From Locusta migratoria (Eukaryota > Arthropoda > Insecta > Orthoptera > Acrididae), in NCBI GenBank assembly GCA_026315105.1, contig CM048750.1, positions 167,366,549 to 167,430,548 on the forward strand: 64,000 nt of DNA, written 5' to 3'. The notes under the pieces were generated by a model that worked only from the letters and a program-made list of their open reading frames with translations, searched no databases and was not told the origin of the DNA. A program made the translations under genes and the position numbers. This document shows positions 22,076-33,999 of the stretch, piece by piece (position 1 is the first letter of the stretch; each line of letters opens with the position of its first letter).

Positions 22076-22669
22076 TTACTCCATCAATCAGTAAATATCA
22101 GTCAATGAAAAAAAAAATAACATCTCTAGCAAGTGAAGCATGATGCCAAATATTTATTTTAAAGTTTTTCAAAATTGTAACATGTCACATTAATGAATAG
22201 GTTGACCTTTGCTGGCTGGACTTCTAGATTCAGCCCCTCCCAGACTCAAATCCTGGCTACGACCCTGATGTAGGGGCATTAATGAGGTGGTAGGGAGAAA
22301 GTAGGGAAAAATTAGGTACATTTTTGTGAGACTGTAGCTATTTTCTCTCTCTGCCATCGGGCAACACTGGTCGTGGAGCACCCCGAGGCCGACGGCGATT
22401 GTCACGCGCTAGGTTCTGACTCGTCTGACTGAAAACTCCCCTCTTGATCCAAAAACCGGGGGTTTTAACGGCCGGTGTGGGCGCACCTCTTTTCCACACT
22501 TTCCGATAGTTAACGATTTCCTATAGGCCGCTGCTTTGTTCAACCAATCTAAATTGTGGCTTGCCCTCTCTCCGAGTCCTCTAGCGACCCATGTTTCAGC
22601 CCGGTCCCTTCTGCCATTCCCCGGGTGGGGAGGTGGCTTGTTTGTGCACCAACAAAATCCATACTTGGT
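22076..22669. other. Unassigned sequence
   Basis: CCTGGCTACGACCCTG near 22252-22267 resembles the end of an unknown DNA transposon, but I cannot find its partner. Nothing else is supported. Confidence 0.4.
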
Positions 22670-22873
22670 TTCAAATGTTTCAAATGTTTGTAAATCTATC
22701 GGACCAAACTGCGTGGTCATCAGCCCGTAGCTTACAAACTACCTAAACTAAGGTAAACTAACCTAAGGACAACACACACAGCCATGCCCTAGGGAGGACT
22801 CGAACCTCCGACGACGAGCAACCGCGCGCTCCGCAGCGAGGCGCCTTAGACCGCTCGGCTACTCCACCACGGT
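22670..22873 (-). mobile_element. T-tailed SINE, type B
   Basis: Minus-strand head CCGTGGTGGAGTAGCCGAGC, B box GGAGGTTCGAGTCCTCC, and the shared tail. Target duplication TCCATACTTGGT at 22658-22669 and 22874-22885. Confidence 0.9.
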
Positions 22874-22885
22874 TCCATACTTGGT

Positions 22886-23436
22886 AACAACATTGTTCAG
22901 ATGAAACGAAAACGTCACGGCGCTACCCACTATGGGCAATAACAACAATGTTTTACGTCAGTTGGCCACGCCTTAGGCTACGCGTTAGGCCACGCCTCAG
23001 GGGAGCTGCTAACTTGCAGTTTTTCTTCTTTACCCTCTCACTCTAGCCACGTGAAACCACTCGCGTTGCTGTTCCCGAGTGACTGGTATCAACTTTGGTA
23101 CGTACATTAAAAGTGCCTGTTGGTCACCAAGTACTAATGTAACGTCTTACAACAGCGTCGAGATGCTGTATGAAGTTACGCCCATCTTCTCCGAAAGGTA
23201 ACCTCCACCCTGAGGGCATCAGCAGTTCGCTAGGAGATTTCTTTACTGCCTAAATCCCGTAAGATATACTTGTCTGTTTTAGCCTGTTATCTGCAATGGT
23301 CTCTGTTTCTCAGCCTGGAGTGCGTCCCTGTGTCTCACACAGCCTCTCAACAATTCCAACAGTAAAATCAATATATGACAGATTATTTTATATGACTATC
23401 TTTCATTCGTGTATTGTGAATTAAGTTTGCCATGGT
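22886..23436. other. Unassigned sequence
   Basis: No recognised gene or element; the flank of the hAT element that begins at 23437. Confidence 0.5.
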
Positions 23437-23747
23437 CAGGGCCGGCCCGAACAAATTCGGCGCCCTAGGCAAATTATTTTAATGGCGCCCTATTTAATAA
23501 AATCGCAATAAATCATCAATGTAAAATACGTATCGCCACTTTTTTTATTTAAATACATAATCACAACATATACATTACGTAAACATATTTATCCATTAAA
23601 TGGGACACATCGTACTCTTTTATGCAACAATGTTACTTTTCATCGTTTTTACTTTTTGTCTTTTAAAATGTTATGGTTGATAGTTTACAATAATTGATAC
23701 CATTGTAAGCTTCATTATACAAAGAGTCACACAATTTTCATTTTTCT

Positions 23748-24148
23748 TGCCGTGGCTTTTGCAAAATCTGAGACGATCTCCTTTAAATTAATTGTGTCTG
23801 CTGTTTCTCGTTCAGTTGATAAAATTGCCAACCCCACAAGTATTTCTTGAGTCATTGTGGGTCGCAGATACGTTTTTATAGTTTTAATTTCGAGAAGCTA
23901 CGATCACCACTGGCTACAATCACAGAAAGAGTAAGCAACACTCTTAGTGCAGTAACTAAATAATGACTATCAGTCCATTTTTACAAATATAACTCAGAAC
24001 ATCATGTGGCCCTGAGTTATTGGGTATGCTGTTAGCAATGGATTGTAATTCATTGCATAGGTCAGTAGCATCAATATGTTTAAGATCTTTGTGAGTTAGA
24101 GACTCTTCCAGATTAAAACATTCTTCAAGAACAGCTTTGGGAGTTTTA
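23748..24148 (-). pseudogene. hAT transposase C-terminal (dimerisation) region
   Basis: Minus strand, high to low: PKAVLEECFNLEESLTHKDL, LCNELQSIANSIPNNSGPHD, a frameshift, then LLTLSVIVASGDRSFSKLKL, a second frameshift, then TYLRPTMTQEILVGLAILST and a stop. The ASGDRSFSKLK..TYLR..M....L..LAILS order is the hATC dimerisation domain as in hAT transposases related to ZMYM1-like host proteins. Two frameshifts and the LINE insertion make it inactive. Confidence 0.75.
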
Positions 24149-24150
24149 TT

Positions 24151-25178
24151 TTAGATTAGATTAGTTTTTCGTTCCGTAGATCCATGTTAAGGAGATCCTC
24201 CAGGATGTGGAACATGTCAAGAAACAAAATTTACAAGTTTAATAATAGATAATACTAATAATATAAATACAGATACATACATTTGTAAGTTTTTTTAGCT
24301 TATAATAATACTAATATAGTATGAGTACATGCATCATTTGGTACAATTTAGAAATTCACTAATGGAACAGAAGGAGTTGGCCACTAGAAAGTCTTTTAGG
24401 TTCCTCTTAAACTGATCTTTATTTGTAGCTAAATCTTTTATACTTGATGGTAAATTATTGAAAATGTGTGTTCCTGAGTAGTGGACCCCTTTTTGAACTA
24501 AAGTGCTTTTAAGTCCTTGTATAGATCATTTTTATTCCTAGTATTTTATCTATGAACTGAGCTGTTCGATGGGAAAAGGGATATATTATTTATGACAAAT
24601 TTCATTAACGAATAAATATACTGAGAGGCAGTAGTTAATATATCCCCTTCTTTGAAGAGGCTTCTACAGGACTTCCGTGAATTTACTCCACAAATAATAC
24701 GTATTACACGTTTTTGAACTCTGAAGACTTTTGACTGACTTGAAGAGTTACCCCAAAATATTATACCATGACATTAGGGAATGCAAGTAAGCAAAGTAAG
24801 CTTTGTTATTTTTATGTCTCCTATGTCTGATAACACTCGTATTGAAAATACAGATTTGTTGAGTCGTTTCTGCAGTTCTGTGGTGTGCTCCTTCCAACTA
24901 AATTTATTATCAAGCTGTAATCCCAGAATTTAATACTGTCAACCTCTTCTATCTACTCTTCTTCATACTTAATGCATATGCTAATGGGAAATCTCTCACA
25001 TGTTCTGAACTGCATGTAGTGAGTCTTTTCAAAGTTTAATGACAATGAGTTGGCTTTAAACCATTTATTAATGTTGATGAAAATATCATTAGCAGACCTT
25101 TCTATAACATCATGTACGATGCCCAGATAGCCAAATACACGATTTAGGTTGTTTAATCGAATGAAATCTCTCGTCAAC
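24151..25178 (-). pseudogene. LINE 3' half inserted in the hAT element
   Basis: The minus frame 24953-25177 gives ININKWFKANSLSLNFEKTHYMQF, the block after the FADD motif in CR1/Jockey-like LINEs. The remaining ~800 bp to 24151 is C-terminal and 3' UTR sequence ending in a short AATCT-type repeat. It separates the hAT coding remnant from the rest of that element. Confidence 0.7.
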
Positions 25179-25477
25179 CGAATTTAATGCAGTATCGCCA
25201 GCTTTGATCACGGGATGATTACTTGCAAACTGCTACTCGTCTATTCATTAAATGCTTACTAGCAAAATTCTGAAGAGTCAAAGAGAATGCATGTAACATT
25301 GACTTGCATCTTGTGTCTTGCCTGTTGCTCTGTCTATGTGTAGTAAGCGGCAATTCGTTACTCCTGGAACCGCAGCGCAACAGCAAAGTAAACGTCACCA
25401 CGACCGCATGAGGCTTCGTCGCGAACGACAAATTTGCCGCCCCCCAAATTCGAGCGCCCTCGGCAATTGCCTAGTTT

Positions 25478-25972
25478 CCAGAATGAAACTTTCACTCTGC
25501 AGCGGAGTGTGCGCTGATATGAATCTTCCTGGCAGATTAAAATTGTGTGCCGGAACCGGGACTCGAACCTGGGACCTTTGCCTTTCGCGGGCAAGCGCAC
25601 TACCGACTGTGCTATCCCGACACGACTGACGATGCCGCCTTTCAACTTTGCTTCCTCCAGTACCTCGCCTTCTACTTTCCAAACTTCACAGAAGCTCTCC
25701 TGCGAACCATGCAAGACTCATTTCATTCTGAAAACATCCCTTAGTCTGTGGCTAAACCATGTCTCCACCATATCCTTTCTTCCAGAAGTGCTAGTCTTGC
25801 ATGGTTCGCAGGAGAGCTTTTGTGAAGTTTGGAAAGTAGGAGGCTAGGTTGTGAGGCGGCATCGTGAGTCGTGTCGGGATAGCACAGTCGGTAGTGCGCT
25901 TGCCCGCGAAAGGCAAAGGTCCCAGGTTCGAGTCCCGGTTCCGGCACACAGTTTTAATCTGCCAGGAAGTTT
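25478..25972. mobile_element. Head-to-head tRNA-like SINE (type D)
   Basis: The left module is on the minus strand (25540-25625; reversed B box GGGACTCGAACCTGGGACC); the right is on the plus strand (about 25865-25950; GATAGCACAGTCGGTAGTGC and GGTTCGAGTCCC). A linker of about 230 bp lies between them. It starts CCAGAATGAAACTTTC and ends CTGCCAGGAAGTTT, so the module ends are mirror images. The 14-bp duplication CAATTGCCTAGTTT is at 25464-25477 and 25973-25986. Confidence 0.85.
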
Positions 25973-26010
25973 CAATTGCCTAGTTTGTCTATATGGACGG
26001 GCCGGTCCTG

Positions 26011-26666
26011 GCCAACGTGGACCCTGTGCTTACTGTAGGCTATAGAACACAAGTTGAACAGTTATGGCTGAAATGTTGATCATTTCCGCAGAACATACCA
26101 ATGAATGTCTCTGGTCTGGTCGAGGTGCTAGTTTATTTTATTTATTAATTTTTTCAATGGAAAACGGGTGTGTAGCGTCCCTCGCAAAGAGCCATATTTG
26201 TAGAATATTTGTCAGCAGGGGGTCGGGTCGAGGTCACTTACTAGTCTGGACCGGCGTCATTAAGGAAGGCAGAAAAACAAGCAAATATTCCTCAGTGGCA
26301 GCCGAAGTCGCCGTCAGTTTTATCTCTCGTGCTGTAGGGATAACAGTTTCGTGCTGGAGGGGCCGGGAGAGTGGTTTTGCGGTGGAAAATCACGGCCAGC
26401 AAAACAAGAGGCTCGTGCGTGTGCGCTTTGGCCGGGCGGGCAGTGCTCGGGCAGAGGTCAGCGTCTGGCCCACCGCGCGACTCTGAGTCAGCGGAAGCCG
26501 GCCGTGCCTCAGCCGCCAGCGGTTTTTGCTCGCTGCCCGAGAGATACAGCACGCCACCCGTGCCTTATGACGCACCCGCACTCCAACTGCGAGCAGCATG
26601 AAACTTTCTTGCTTGTCCCTCTCTTACAAAATGTACGTCTGCTGCGAAAGTTACGTGTTTTACCAC
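26011..26666. other. Unassigned, with a GC- and CpG-rich stretch at 26340-26600
   Basis: The 26340-26600 part is visibly GC-rich with many CpG dinucleotides and is open in several frames on both strands, which is what GC-rich DNA does by chance. No protein is recognisable. It could be a promoter-type island or an exon of unknown kind. Confidence 0.35.
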
Positions 26667-26893
26667 GTTGTTGTTGTTGTTGTTGTTGTGGTCTTCAGTC
26701 CGGAGACTGGTTTGATGCAGCTCTCCACAATACCCTATCCTGAGCAAGCCTCTTCATCTCCACAAAAGTACGGCAACCTACATCTGTCTTTATCTGCTTA
26801 CTGTATCCATCTCTTGGTCTTCTTCTGCGGTTTTTACCCCACACACTTCCCTCCAACGCCAAATTCACAATTCCTTGATGTCTAAGAATGTGT

Positions 26894-27090
26894 GCCGGCC
26901 GCGGTGGCCGAGGAGACTGAGGCGCTCCAGTCACGGTCTGCACGGCCACTACGGTCGGGGGTCCGAATCCCCCCTCGGGCAATTTGTGCCGTCCTAGTTC
27001 GCAAGTAGTTCATAAGTAGTTCGTAAGTTTAGGGACTGATGACCCCGTAGTTCAGTCCCATAAACTATACAAACATTTGAACATTTTGAT
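26894..27090 (+). mobile_element. T-tailed SINE, type A (copy 4)
   Basis: Head GCCGGCCGCGGTGGCCGAGG, class-II tRNA-like, B box GGGGGTCCGAATCCCCCC, shared tail ending CATTTGAACATTTTGAT. Duplication CTAAGAATGTGT (26882-26893) and CTAAGAGTGTGT (27091-27102). Inserted in the RTE LINE. Confidence 0.9.
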
Positions 27091-27429
27091 CTAAGAGTGT
27101 GTCCTACCAATCTATCCCTTCTTTTAGTCAAGACGCCAGAAATTACTTTTCTCCCCAGTTCTGTTCAGTACCTCCTCATTAGTTACGCGATTCACCCACC
27201 TAATCCTCAGTATTCTTCCGTAGCACCATATTTCAAAAGCCTCAATCCTCTTCCGGTCCGCACTTTTTATCGTCCATGTCTCACTCCCATACAAGGCAAC
27301 ACTCCATACAAATGCTTTCAGAAAGGACTACCTTAGGCTAAATCAATATGCGATGTTAACAAAGTTCTCTTTTTCAAAAACGCTTTTCTACCCATTGCCA
27401 TTCTGCATTTTATATCCTCTGTACTGCGA

Positions 27430-27628
27430 TGCCGGCCGCGGTGGCCGAGGTGCCTGAGGCGCTCCAGTCACGGTCAGCACGGCCACTACGGTCGGGGGAT
27501 CGAATCCCCCCTCGGGCATGGATATTTGTGCCGTCCTAGTTCGTAAGTAGTTCATAAGTAGTTTGTAAGTTTAGGGACTGATGACCCCGTAGCTAAGTCC
27601 CATAAGCTTTACAAACATTTGAACATTT
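27430..27628 (+). mobile_element. T-tailed SINE, type A (copy 5)
   Basis: Type A head and tail, ending AACATTT. Duplication TGTACTGCGA at 27420-27429 and 27629-27638. A second, independent insertion in the same RTE LINE, in the same orientation as copy 4. Confidence 0.9.
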
Positions 27629-28797
27629 TGTACTGCGACCATCATTTGTTATTTTACTGCCCAAGTAATAAAACTCATCTACCTCCTTTATTACTTCGTT
27701 ACCTAATCTAATTCCTTCAGCATCGCCTGAATTTCTTACACTGCACTCCATTACCCTAGATTTGCTCTTGTTAATGTTCATCTTATATGCACCTTTCAGC
27801 ACACTGTCCATTCCGTTCAATTGGTATTCCAGGTCCTTTGCTGTATCTGACAGAATTACTATGTCGTCGGCAAAACGCAATGTTTTTAATTCTTCACCCT
27901 GAACTTTAATTCCTTCTCCAAATTTCTCCTTGCTTTCCTTTATAGACTGCTCAATGTACAAATTGAATAACATTGGAGAAAGGCTACAACCCTGTCTTAC
28001 TCCCTTTCCAACCACTGAATCCCTTTCATGCCCTTCAACTCTGACAACCGCTGTCTGGTTTTTGTACAAGTTGTAAATAACCTTACGCTCCCTATATTTT
28101 ACTCCTGCTTGCTTCAGAACTTGAAAGAGTTTATTCCAATCAACACTGTCAAAAGCCTTCTCCAAATCTACAAAAGCTAGAAATGTAGGTTTGCCTTTTC
28201 TTAATCTATCTTCTAGGATAAGCCGTAAAGTGAGTATTGAACATTTTTCTTAAAGTCTGAGGGTACTTCACCTGTCTCATACATCTTACACACCAGCTGA
28301 AACAATTTTGTCATGGTTGGTTCTCCCAGAGACTTCAGTAGCTCTGAGGTGAATCATCTACTCCAGGGGCCTTGTTTCGACTTAGGTCTTTCAGGGCGCT
28401 GTCAAATTCTTCTCTCAGTACAGTATCTTCTATTTCATCTTCATCTACATCCTCTTCCCTTCCTACAATATTGTCTCGAAGTTCATTTCCTTTGTAGAGC
28501 CCCTCTATATACTCTTTCCACCTTTCAGCTTTCCCTTCTTTGCTGAGAACTGGTTTTCCATCAGTGTCCCTGATATTCATAGAGCTGTTTTTCTTATCTC
28601 CAAATGTTTCTTTTATTTTCCTGTAGGCTGTATCTATTTTTCCCCTACCTATACATTCTTCTACATCCTTGCATTTACCTTCTAGCCACTCCTGCTTAGC
28701 CATTTTGCACTTCCTGACAATCTCATTTCTTAGTCGTCTGTACTCCATTTTGCCTGTTTCATTTACTGCAGTTTTATATTTTCTCCTTTCATCGATG

Positions 28798-31446
28798 ATC
28801 TAAGAAATGTAACTGACTGACGCTATTTGAATGAAATGTAACTGAATGTGTTTGAACTTGTTCGATCTGTATGTCTTTGCATAACGTTATGTTAATCTGA
28901 CTGCATATTTTTAACTGTATTCTATGTGAATGTCAAGGTATCCTATCTCACTGCATATTGTTTATTATAATGAAACACAAACTGCTAATTGTTTCTGTAT
29001 GAAAATGTCGTAACAAAGTTAACTCTCTGAAAGTTACTGATACTAAAAATCACTGTCTTAATAATTCTGGCCCTACAAACTTGTTTCTGACTGAACAAAC
29101 AATCTTTAACCTTCAGCCCGTACACCCCCTTATGGCACACAAAGCGTACACTTGGTCTTTAAGACCGCGGTGCCGTTTCTTCCAGTTTCTTTCGGCCTTT
29201 TTTGCATCTAATTGTCTTAAAATGCATGTAGTGCACCATTCGGTCTCCCCCTTCCCCAACATACACCACCAATAGTTTTCTCACACACTTGATATGTAGA
29301 TTTTTTCCAATTTCATAGACTTGCAGTTGATTGTGAAAGGAAAAACATACAACTTGATGGTAAGAGGGGTACATTGGACCGGAGAAAATACAGACATTCA
29401 GTGTACACGTCGGCCTTTTTTGACCGGGAGCGGAGAGTGCAATTAGTTAATTACAGAACTTCGGACAGATGCACAACGAAGAAAAGACTACTTCGACTTC
29501 CTCTTCAACTGCCTTGAGGCTACTGTGGAGGGCAGACTGCTGACATGCACTCAGAGAGAAGGGGAGTGTACGGGCTAAAGGTTAACTGAATGTAACGAAC
29601 ACAATATTTATCTATGCAACCTGACTCATTGCAAACACTTGTTAACCTGTACTGAACACTGTATGAATTGTCCTACCCTGAAATCTGTAAATCATACTGA
29701 ACTGTAAGCATGACAACAAAAACTGATTCTTTCTCACTTTCACTTACTGCATAAATTTGTGCAATACCAAACTGCTTCCTGCTGTACTAACTACTGGAAA
29801 GGTAGCTCCAGAAACATCTATGGCACTTTTAATAAAAGTGTGAGGAGGGATAAACTGGTAATCTGTTTAAGAAACTCGAAATAATAATAAAAAAATTAAA
29901 TATCTGGTTTATTTTTTAACTGACGTAACTTCATGAAAATTACTAACAATGTCGTGTTTTGGATTTTAAAATCTTTCAGGGAAAAATATAACTCAGATAG
30001 TTAATTTTCCTACAAAATTATTTTTAAACAAAGATAAGCATTTCATTACTGTTAATAAATTTAACTCGATTCACACAAACAATATTACAGCAATACTATA
30101 TTTCAAGAACACTACCCATGAAATTCCTATTTCTTAAAAAAGGCACTCTCAAAACTAAACTATTACAATAAATACTTTTCCTAGCATGAATCGTGAGACC
30201 ACAAGCTAACAGCAAGATCTTTTCCGACCGATACTGTTACCATCAGTTCAACCTAACAATGCGAAGTTGTGCCATAGAAACATGCCAAGTATTTCATAAA
30301 AAACTTTACCGTATAAAAACTTCAAAAGATCGTTTCTCCAACGCTATCTATTCCTTTCGTCTCAATATCTTGAACAAACAGCTTGGCTCAGCATTCAAGT
30401 CTCAAAATCTCATCTCCTCGGCTACACCGCCGGAACAACGGCACACAACAACGGTCCCCACACTTCTGCAGTCTCATCCACGCGCCTAGCAAAGTCTACC
30501 CTCTTACTAATCACAACCCTACTTCCCGGTAACAATACTAGCACCTTCTCCAATATCGATAGTTCTGCCATCGAAAAATAAGCTTGCAACCAAAGATAAA
30601 CAACCCATGCCTGACTAGCTTGACACTGGTCTCAAATTCGCAGTACATTTGAATATGAAATGTATACCTTCCCATAGCAGGTATCTTACATCATCCCCTT
30701 TCTCCCTATCAAGAATTTGTTAGGATTTCTTTTTTTAACAACCTAAAGACAGATGATAACCTTTCAAGCGGACCGCTTTGTCCCAACTCTGACGGCAAAC
30801 CGTGCTTCACTCAGTGAGTAGCGTACGAGGTGCTACATACAAAAATTTCAGTGCAAAAACAGGAAAACTAGACTTACATGCTTGGAAAATGAGAAATTGG
30901 ATTATTTTCCTTTATTATCGCCAATAATTTCAAGTTTTAGTCATTTGGCTACACATTTCAGACACTTCAGATCTGCAGCAGAATATGAACAAAAAATAAA
31001 TACATTGGGGCGCAGTCCATCTCAAACTAATCGAAGTATCAAGCTGAATACTGTTAGTAATGCATATACATGGGTGCCGACGTATTGATAATATAGTGGA
31101 GCATACCGGGGATCTTGTCCCGGGAAATGTTCTAAATTAGATGAAAAATAGTGAATTAAAAAAAAAATTAAAGCATTTTAGAGTCATATGATCACCACTA
31201 AACCCCCTAAAAACTGGACTCTCGATAACTCGACACTACGGCAACACTCGACAAGCCTGGCACTTTTTTAGCTTTGAAAAAAGAAGTAAAACAAATTCGC
31301 ACGGTGTTTGCGTAAAAAACGAATTTACAGTAATAACTATGCTTGCAGACTATTACAGAGCAGCTCTGAAAAGACTGAAATTATATTTAAATAAATCCTG
31401 AACGATCATTAAAAGAATAAAACATTGTAGTCGGACAGTAATAACA
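28798..31446. other. Unassigned AT-rich sequence
   Basis: About 2.6 kb with no recognisable gene, element or RNA. The frames at 29081-29374 and 30193-30489 carry no motif that I can name. The largest stretch of the window that I cannot account for. Confidence 0.5.
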
Positions 31447-31645
31447 GCCGGCCGCGGTGGCCGAGGGGACTGAGGCGCTCCAGTCACGGTCTGCACGGCC
31501 ACTACGGTCGGGGGTTCGAATCCCCCCTCGGGCATGGATCTTTGTGACGACCTTAGTATTAGCTAGTTCATAAGAAGCTTGTTAAGTTTAGGGACTGATG
31601 ACCCCGTAGTTAAGTCCCATAAACTCTACAAACATTTGAATTTGA
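31447..31645 (+). mobile_element. T-tailed SINE, type A (copy 6)
   Basis: Type A head (GCCGGCCGCGGTGGCCGAGG), B box GGGGGTTCGAATCCCCCC and shared tail ending ACAAACATTTGAATTTG. A short AACAG on both sides is the only hint of a duplication. Confidence 0.85.
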
Positions 31646-32299
31646 ACAGCACTTTGATTAATAACTCAAATTCCTAATTTGAGCTTACTTTGCATAAGGC
31701 TCAGGGTTCATCAAATAAAAACAATATCTCAAAGTAATTGTATTAATACAGTAAATAAAGTTAATACAGTATGTTTACTACTTACAAAACGTGTGTAAAC
31801 AGCGGCTTTTAAATGGGTCTTACACCCTAAAACTATTTAGGTATTTGAAAATAAATAATAAAGTACTATATTAATATAACGTAATACAGTACTGAACTAG
31901 TACTAATATTTAAAAACTAAAAATTTAACATTACGTATGTATTTCTCTATTTTATAAAGATTTTTTGATGTTGATCTAAATGTCATTATTATGGCTAGAG
32001 TGTCTTTATGAAAGTGCAAATGTCGACTGTCTGACTGGATTACTGAATATGAGCGTTCTGTTGTTAGTGTATTGATTGGATCTACTGCAGAAGCTTAACG
32101 CACTTCACTACTCCACATAACATTTCTCCAACTGCAGGCTCTTGTGTAATGTATTTTCTTACATCACGCATATTTTTTTCAGACCAGTTGTTTCATATTA
32201 GCGATATCGGCCAATATACTCAAGTGTAAGCGCAGACTCTCAATGTGTACGTCATTTCTTAAAAACTCTGTTGATTTTTTTCAAAATTGTTTCATCTCT
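31646..32299. other. Unassigned AT-rich sequence
   Basis: No feature supported before the retrotransposon fragment that follows. Confidence 0.5.
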
Positions 32300-32970
32300 G
32301 TTTACTAATTCTGCCACTCGTGACATTTGCTTACAATACCGCAAGACAAGACACCACAGGCTTCACTCCGTTTTTCTTGCTCCATGGCCGTGAAGCTGAG
32401 CCGACAATGGATACGCTGTTCCCGTTCCAACCGGACGACACTCAGGATGACTATGTTAACCAGCTCATCACCAGGGTCGAAGAAGCAAGACAGCTGGCTC
32501 GCATACGGACACTGGACGCCCAGGAGAAGGACCGTCAGCGGTATAACGACAAGCACCGACCTGTTGTGTACAGTCCAGGAGATCTGGTATGGATTTTTAC
32601 CCTTGTACAGAAGGTTGGACTGTTAGAAAATTTATTGAAACGATACTTTGGTCCATATCGTGTCATAAGCCGCCTGTCAGACGTCACATACGAAGTTGAA
32701 GATTATGAGCCGTCGTCGAAACGTCAAAAACGAAGAGACATTGTTCAGGTTCTGCGCATGAAGCCTTACTACGATCCTGAAGAGCAGGTAGACGACAATG
32801 GCTTCTTGTTCAAGGACTCTAAGGACGGTAATGTTCCTGATGAAGCCACGACAAGAACGTCTGTCGTCGATAATCGTGGAGAAGGGAAGGATTCTCTTGA
32901 ACTGTCATACAGAGGACCCATAACACGGTCAAGATCCAGGGCATTGCAGCTGGCTCCACAGGGATCATAA
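32300..32970 (+). pseudogene. Ty3/gypsy-type pol 3' end (integrase C-terminus)
   Basis: A long open frame encodes ILPLVTFAYNTARQDTTGFT, PFFLLHGREAEP, a coiled region with ARLRTLDAQEK..RYNDKHR-type sequence, YSPGDLVWIF and KRYFGPYRVISRLSDVTYEV. These are the end of the integrase core, the GPY/F-type module and the tail of a gypsy-type polyprotein, stopping at 32970. The catalytic core upstream is missing, so the insertion is 5' truncated. The frame itself is undamaged for about 220 codons. Confidence 0.85.
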
Positions 32971-33004
32971 CAGCGGGTCGCTGTTTCTCCAGGAGAGGGA
33001 GCAA

Positions 33005-33350
33005 TGCCGCGAGAGAGCACGAACACCGATTGCCGGCGTGGCGCAGGGTATAGCGTCACAGACTGCGGTGCTGATGGTCGCCTGTTGACCACCGGCAAAA
33101 ATTTATTTCTTTGTAATTAACAATTCCAGAATTTTCTGTATCTTATGTTCACTTGTAAATTCTACTTGTTACTTATGTTAACTATTCTTCTAATTTCTGG
33201 TACATTCTGTCTGTGTATAAATAGCAGAGCACTCTGCCCGAGAGGCAGTCAGTGGTGCGTGTATGTTGAATTCGTAATAAACGTGCTTTGAGTATAAGTG
33301 CTGCGTTCAGTTGCCTTCGAAGTCAAGCCTGCTCCCATTTCAACGCGACA
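33005..33350 (+). mobile_element. 3' LTR of the gypsy-type element
   Basis: It follows the pol stop after a purine-rich tract (AGGAGAGGGAGCAA) that could be the polypurine primer, begins TGCCGCGAGAG and ends CAACGCGACA, i.e. TG...CA. It holds TATAAATA at about 33217 and AATAAA at about 33279. No 5' LTR is in the window, so the edges rest on these signals alone. Confidence 0.65.
33215..33285 (+). promoter_or_regulatory. LTR promoter and poly(A) signal
   Basis: TATAAATA lies in the LTR, about 60 bases before AATAAA. The start site would fall near 33245, so the R region would hold the poly(A) signal as expected for a gypsy-type LTR. Confidence 0.5.
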
Positions 33351-33999
33351 ATATTAGGAGATATATATTATTTTTCCTAGGGGAGGAAAAGCTAATGAAC
33401 AGGTAGGGGTGGATATGGGCATGGAGAGATGGAGGAGGAAAAGGTGGACATGATGGACATTTCAGAGTAGAAAAGGGAGAGGAACAATTGAAAGACTGGG
33501 GTTGGGGGGAGGGAGAGAAGAGATGGAATAATGGAAGACTGGAATGAATTCATGATGCAGTAAATGTAGCGTGATTTACATATACCATCTTTTATAACCT
33601 ACGAACGGGAGGATAAGGTGCACACAGTGGGGCGATGAATATAGGTAGAAGGAGAACCAGGACGACGAATACAGGGGGAACGAAAGACAACATGGGATAA
33701 AGAAGACTGGTAGCTACCCAAGTAACGCCAGTTTTCGGCCGGAATTGTAGAAATACGAAAAAAAAAAACTTTATTCCTTTAATTCCTGTCTGAAATCCTG
33801 CCCATAAAGAGTCGAGGTTTTATACTGCTAGTTATCAGACGATGGTGTCACAGACGATATGGTAGTGCGAGAAGCATTTGACACACCACAAAAAGTCCTA
33901 AGTGGAAATAAGAGCCTAGGGATAGGGACTAGGAATCAGAATTATTGATAACCTTGGGAGACCCAGCCGTAACAAGATTACAACGAGTAAACAACCAAA
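33351..33999. other. Unassigned, purine-rich in part
   Basis: 33370-33560 is rich in GGAGG/AGATGG-type purine blocks, as in the body of the Helitron-like element near 38240-38400 in reverse, but I cannot prove kinship. No gene. Confidence 0.35.

Larger units (their letters stand above)
23437..26010 (-). mobile_element. hAT-type element with transposase remains
   Basis: Inverted ends: CAGGGCCGGCCCG at 23437 and the complement of CAGGACCGGCCCG ending at 26010. Flanks GCCATGGT (23429-23436) and GCCAACGT (26011-26018) agree at 6 of 8 bases, consistent with an old hAT duplication. The C-terminal part of the transposase is readable on the minus strand (23748-24148). The element is interrupted by a LINE (24151-25178) and later by a type D SINE (25478-25972). 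Confidence 0.75.
26667..28797 (-). pseudogene. RTE-type LINE, longest copy in the window
   Basis: The minus-strand element ends at 26667 in (CAA)n. From 5' to 3' it reads: pre-RT region (28335-28748: EEFDSALKDLSRNKAPGVDD), reverse transcriptase (27593-28165) with EKAFDSVDW at residues 2-10, GVRQGCSLSPMLF, and the catalytic FADD at residues 98-101, then YYLGSKITNDGRST, and the C-terminal GRPRDGYSKQIKTDVG piece (26695-26885). The 5' part with the endonuclease is absent. Two type A SINEs interrupt it at 26894 and 27430. Confidence 0.85.

Noticed and set aside
22252..22267. Possible hAT-type end (CCTGGCTACGACCCTG)
   Set aside because: No matching opposite end or 8-bp duplication found nearby.
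33005..33350. Full LTR retrotransposon
   Set aside because: Only the pol end and one LTR are present; no second LTR, gag or protease within the window.
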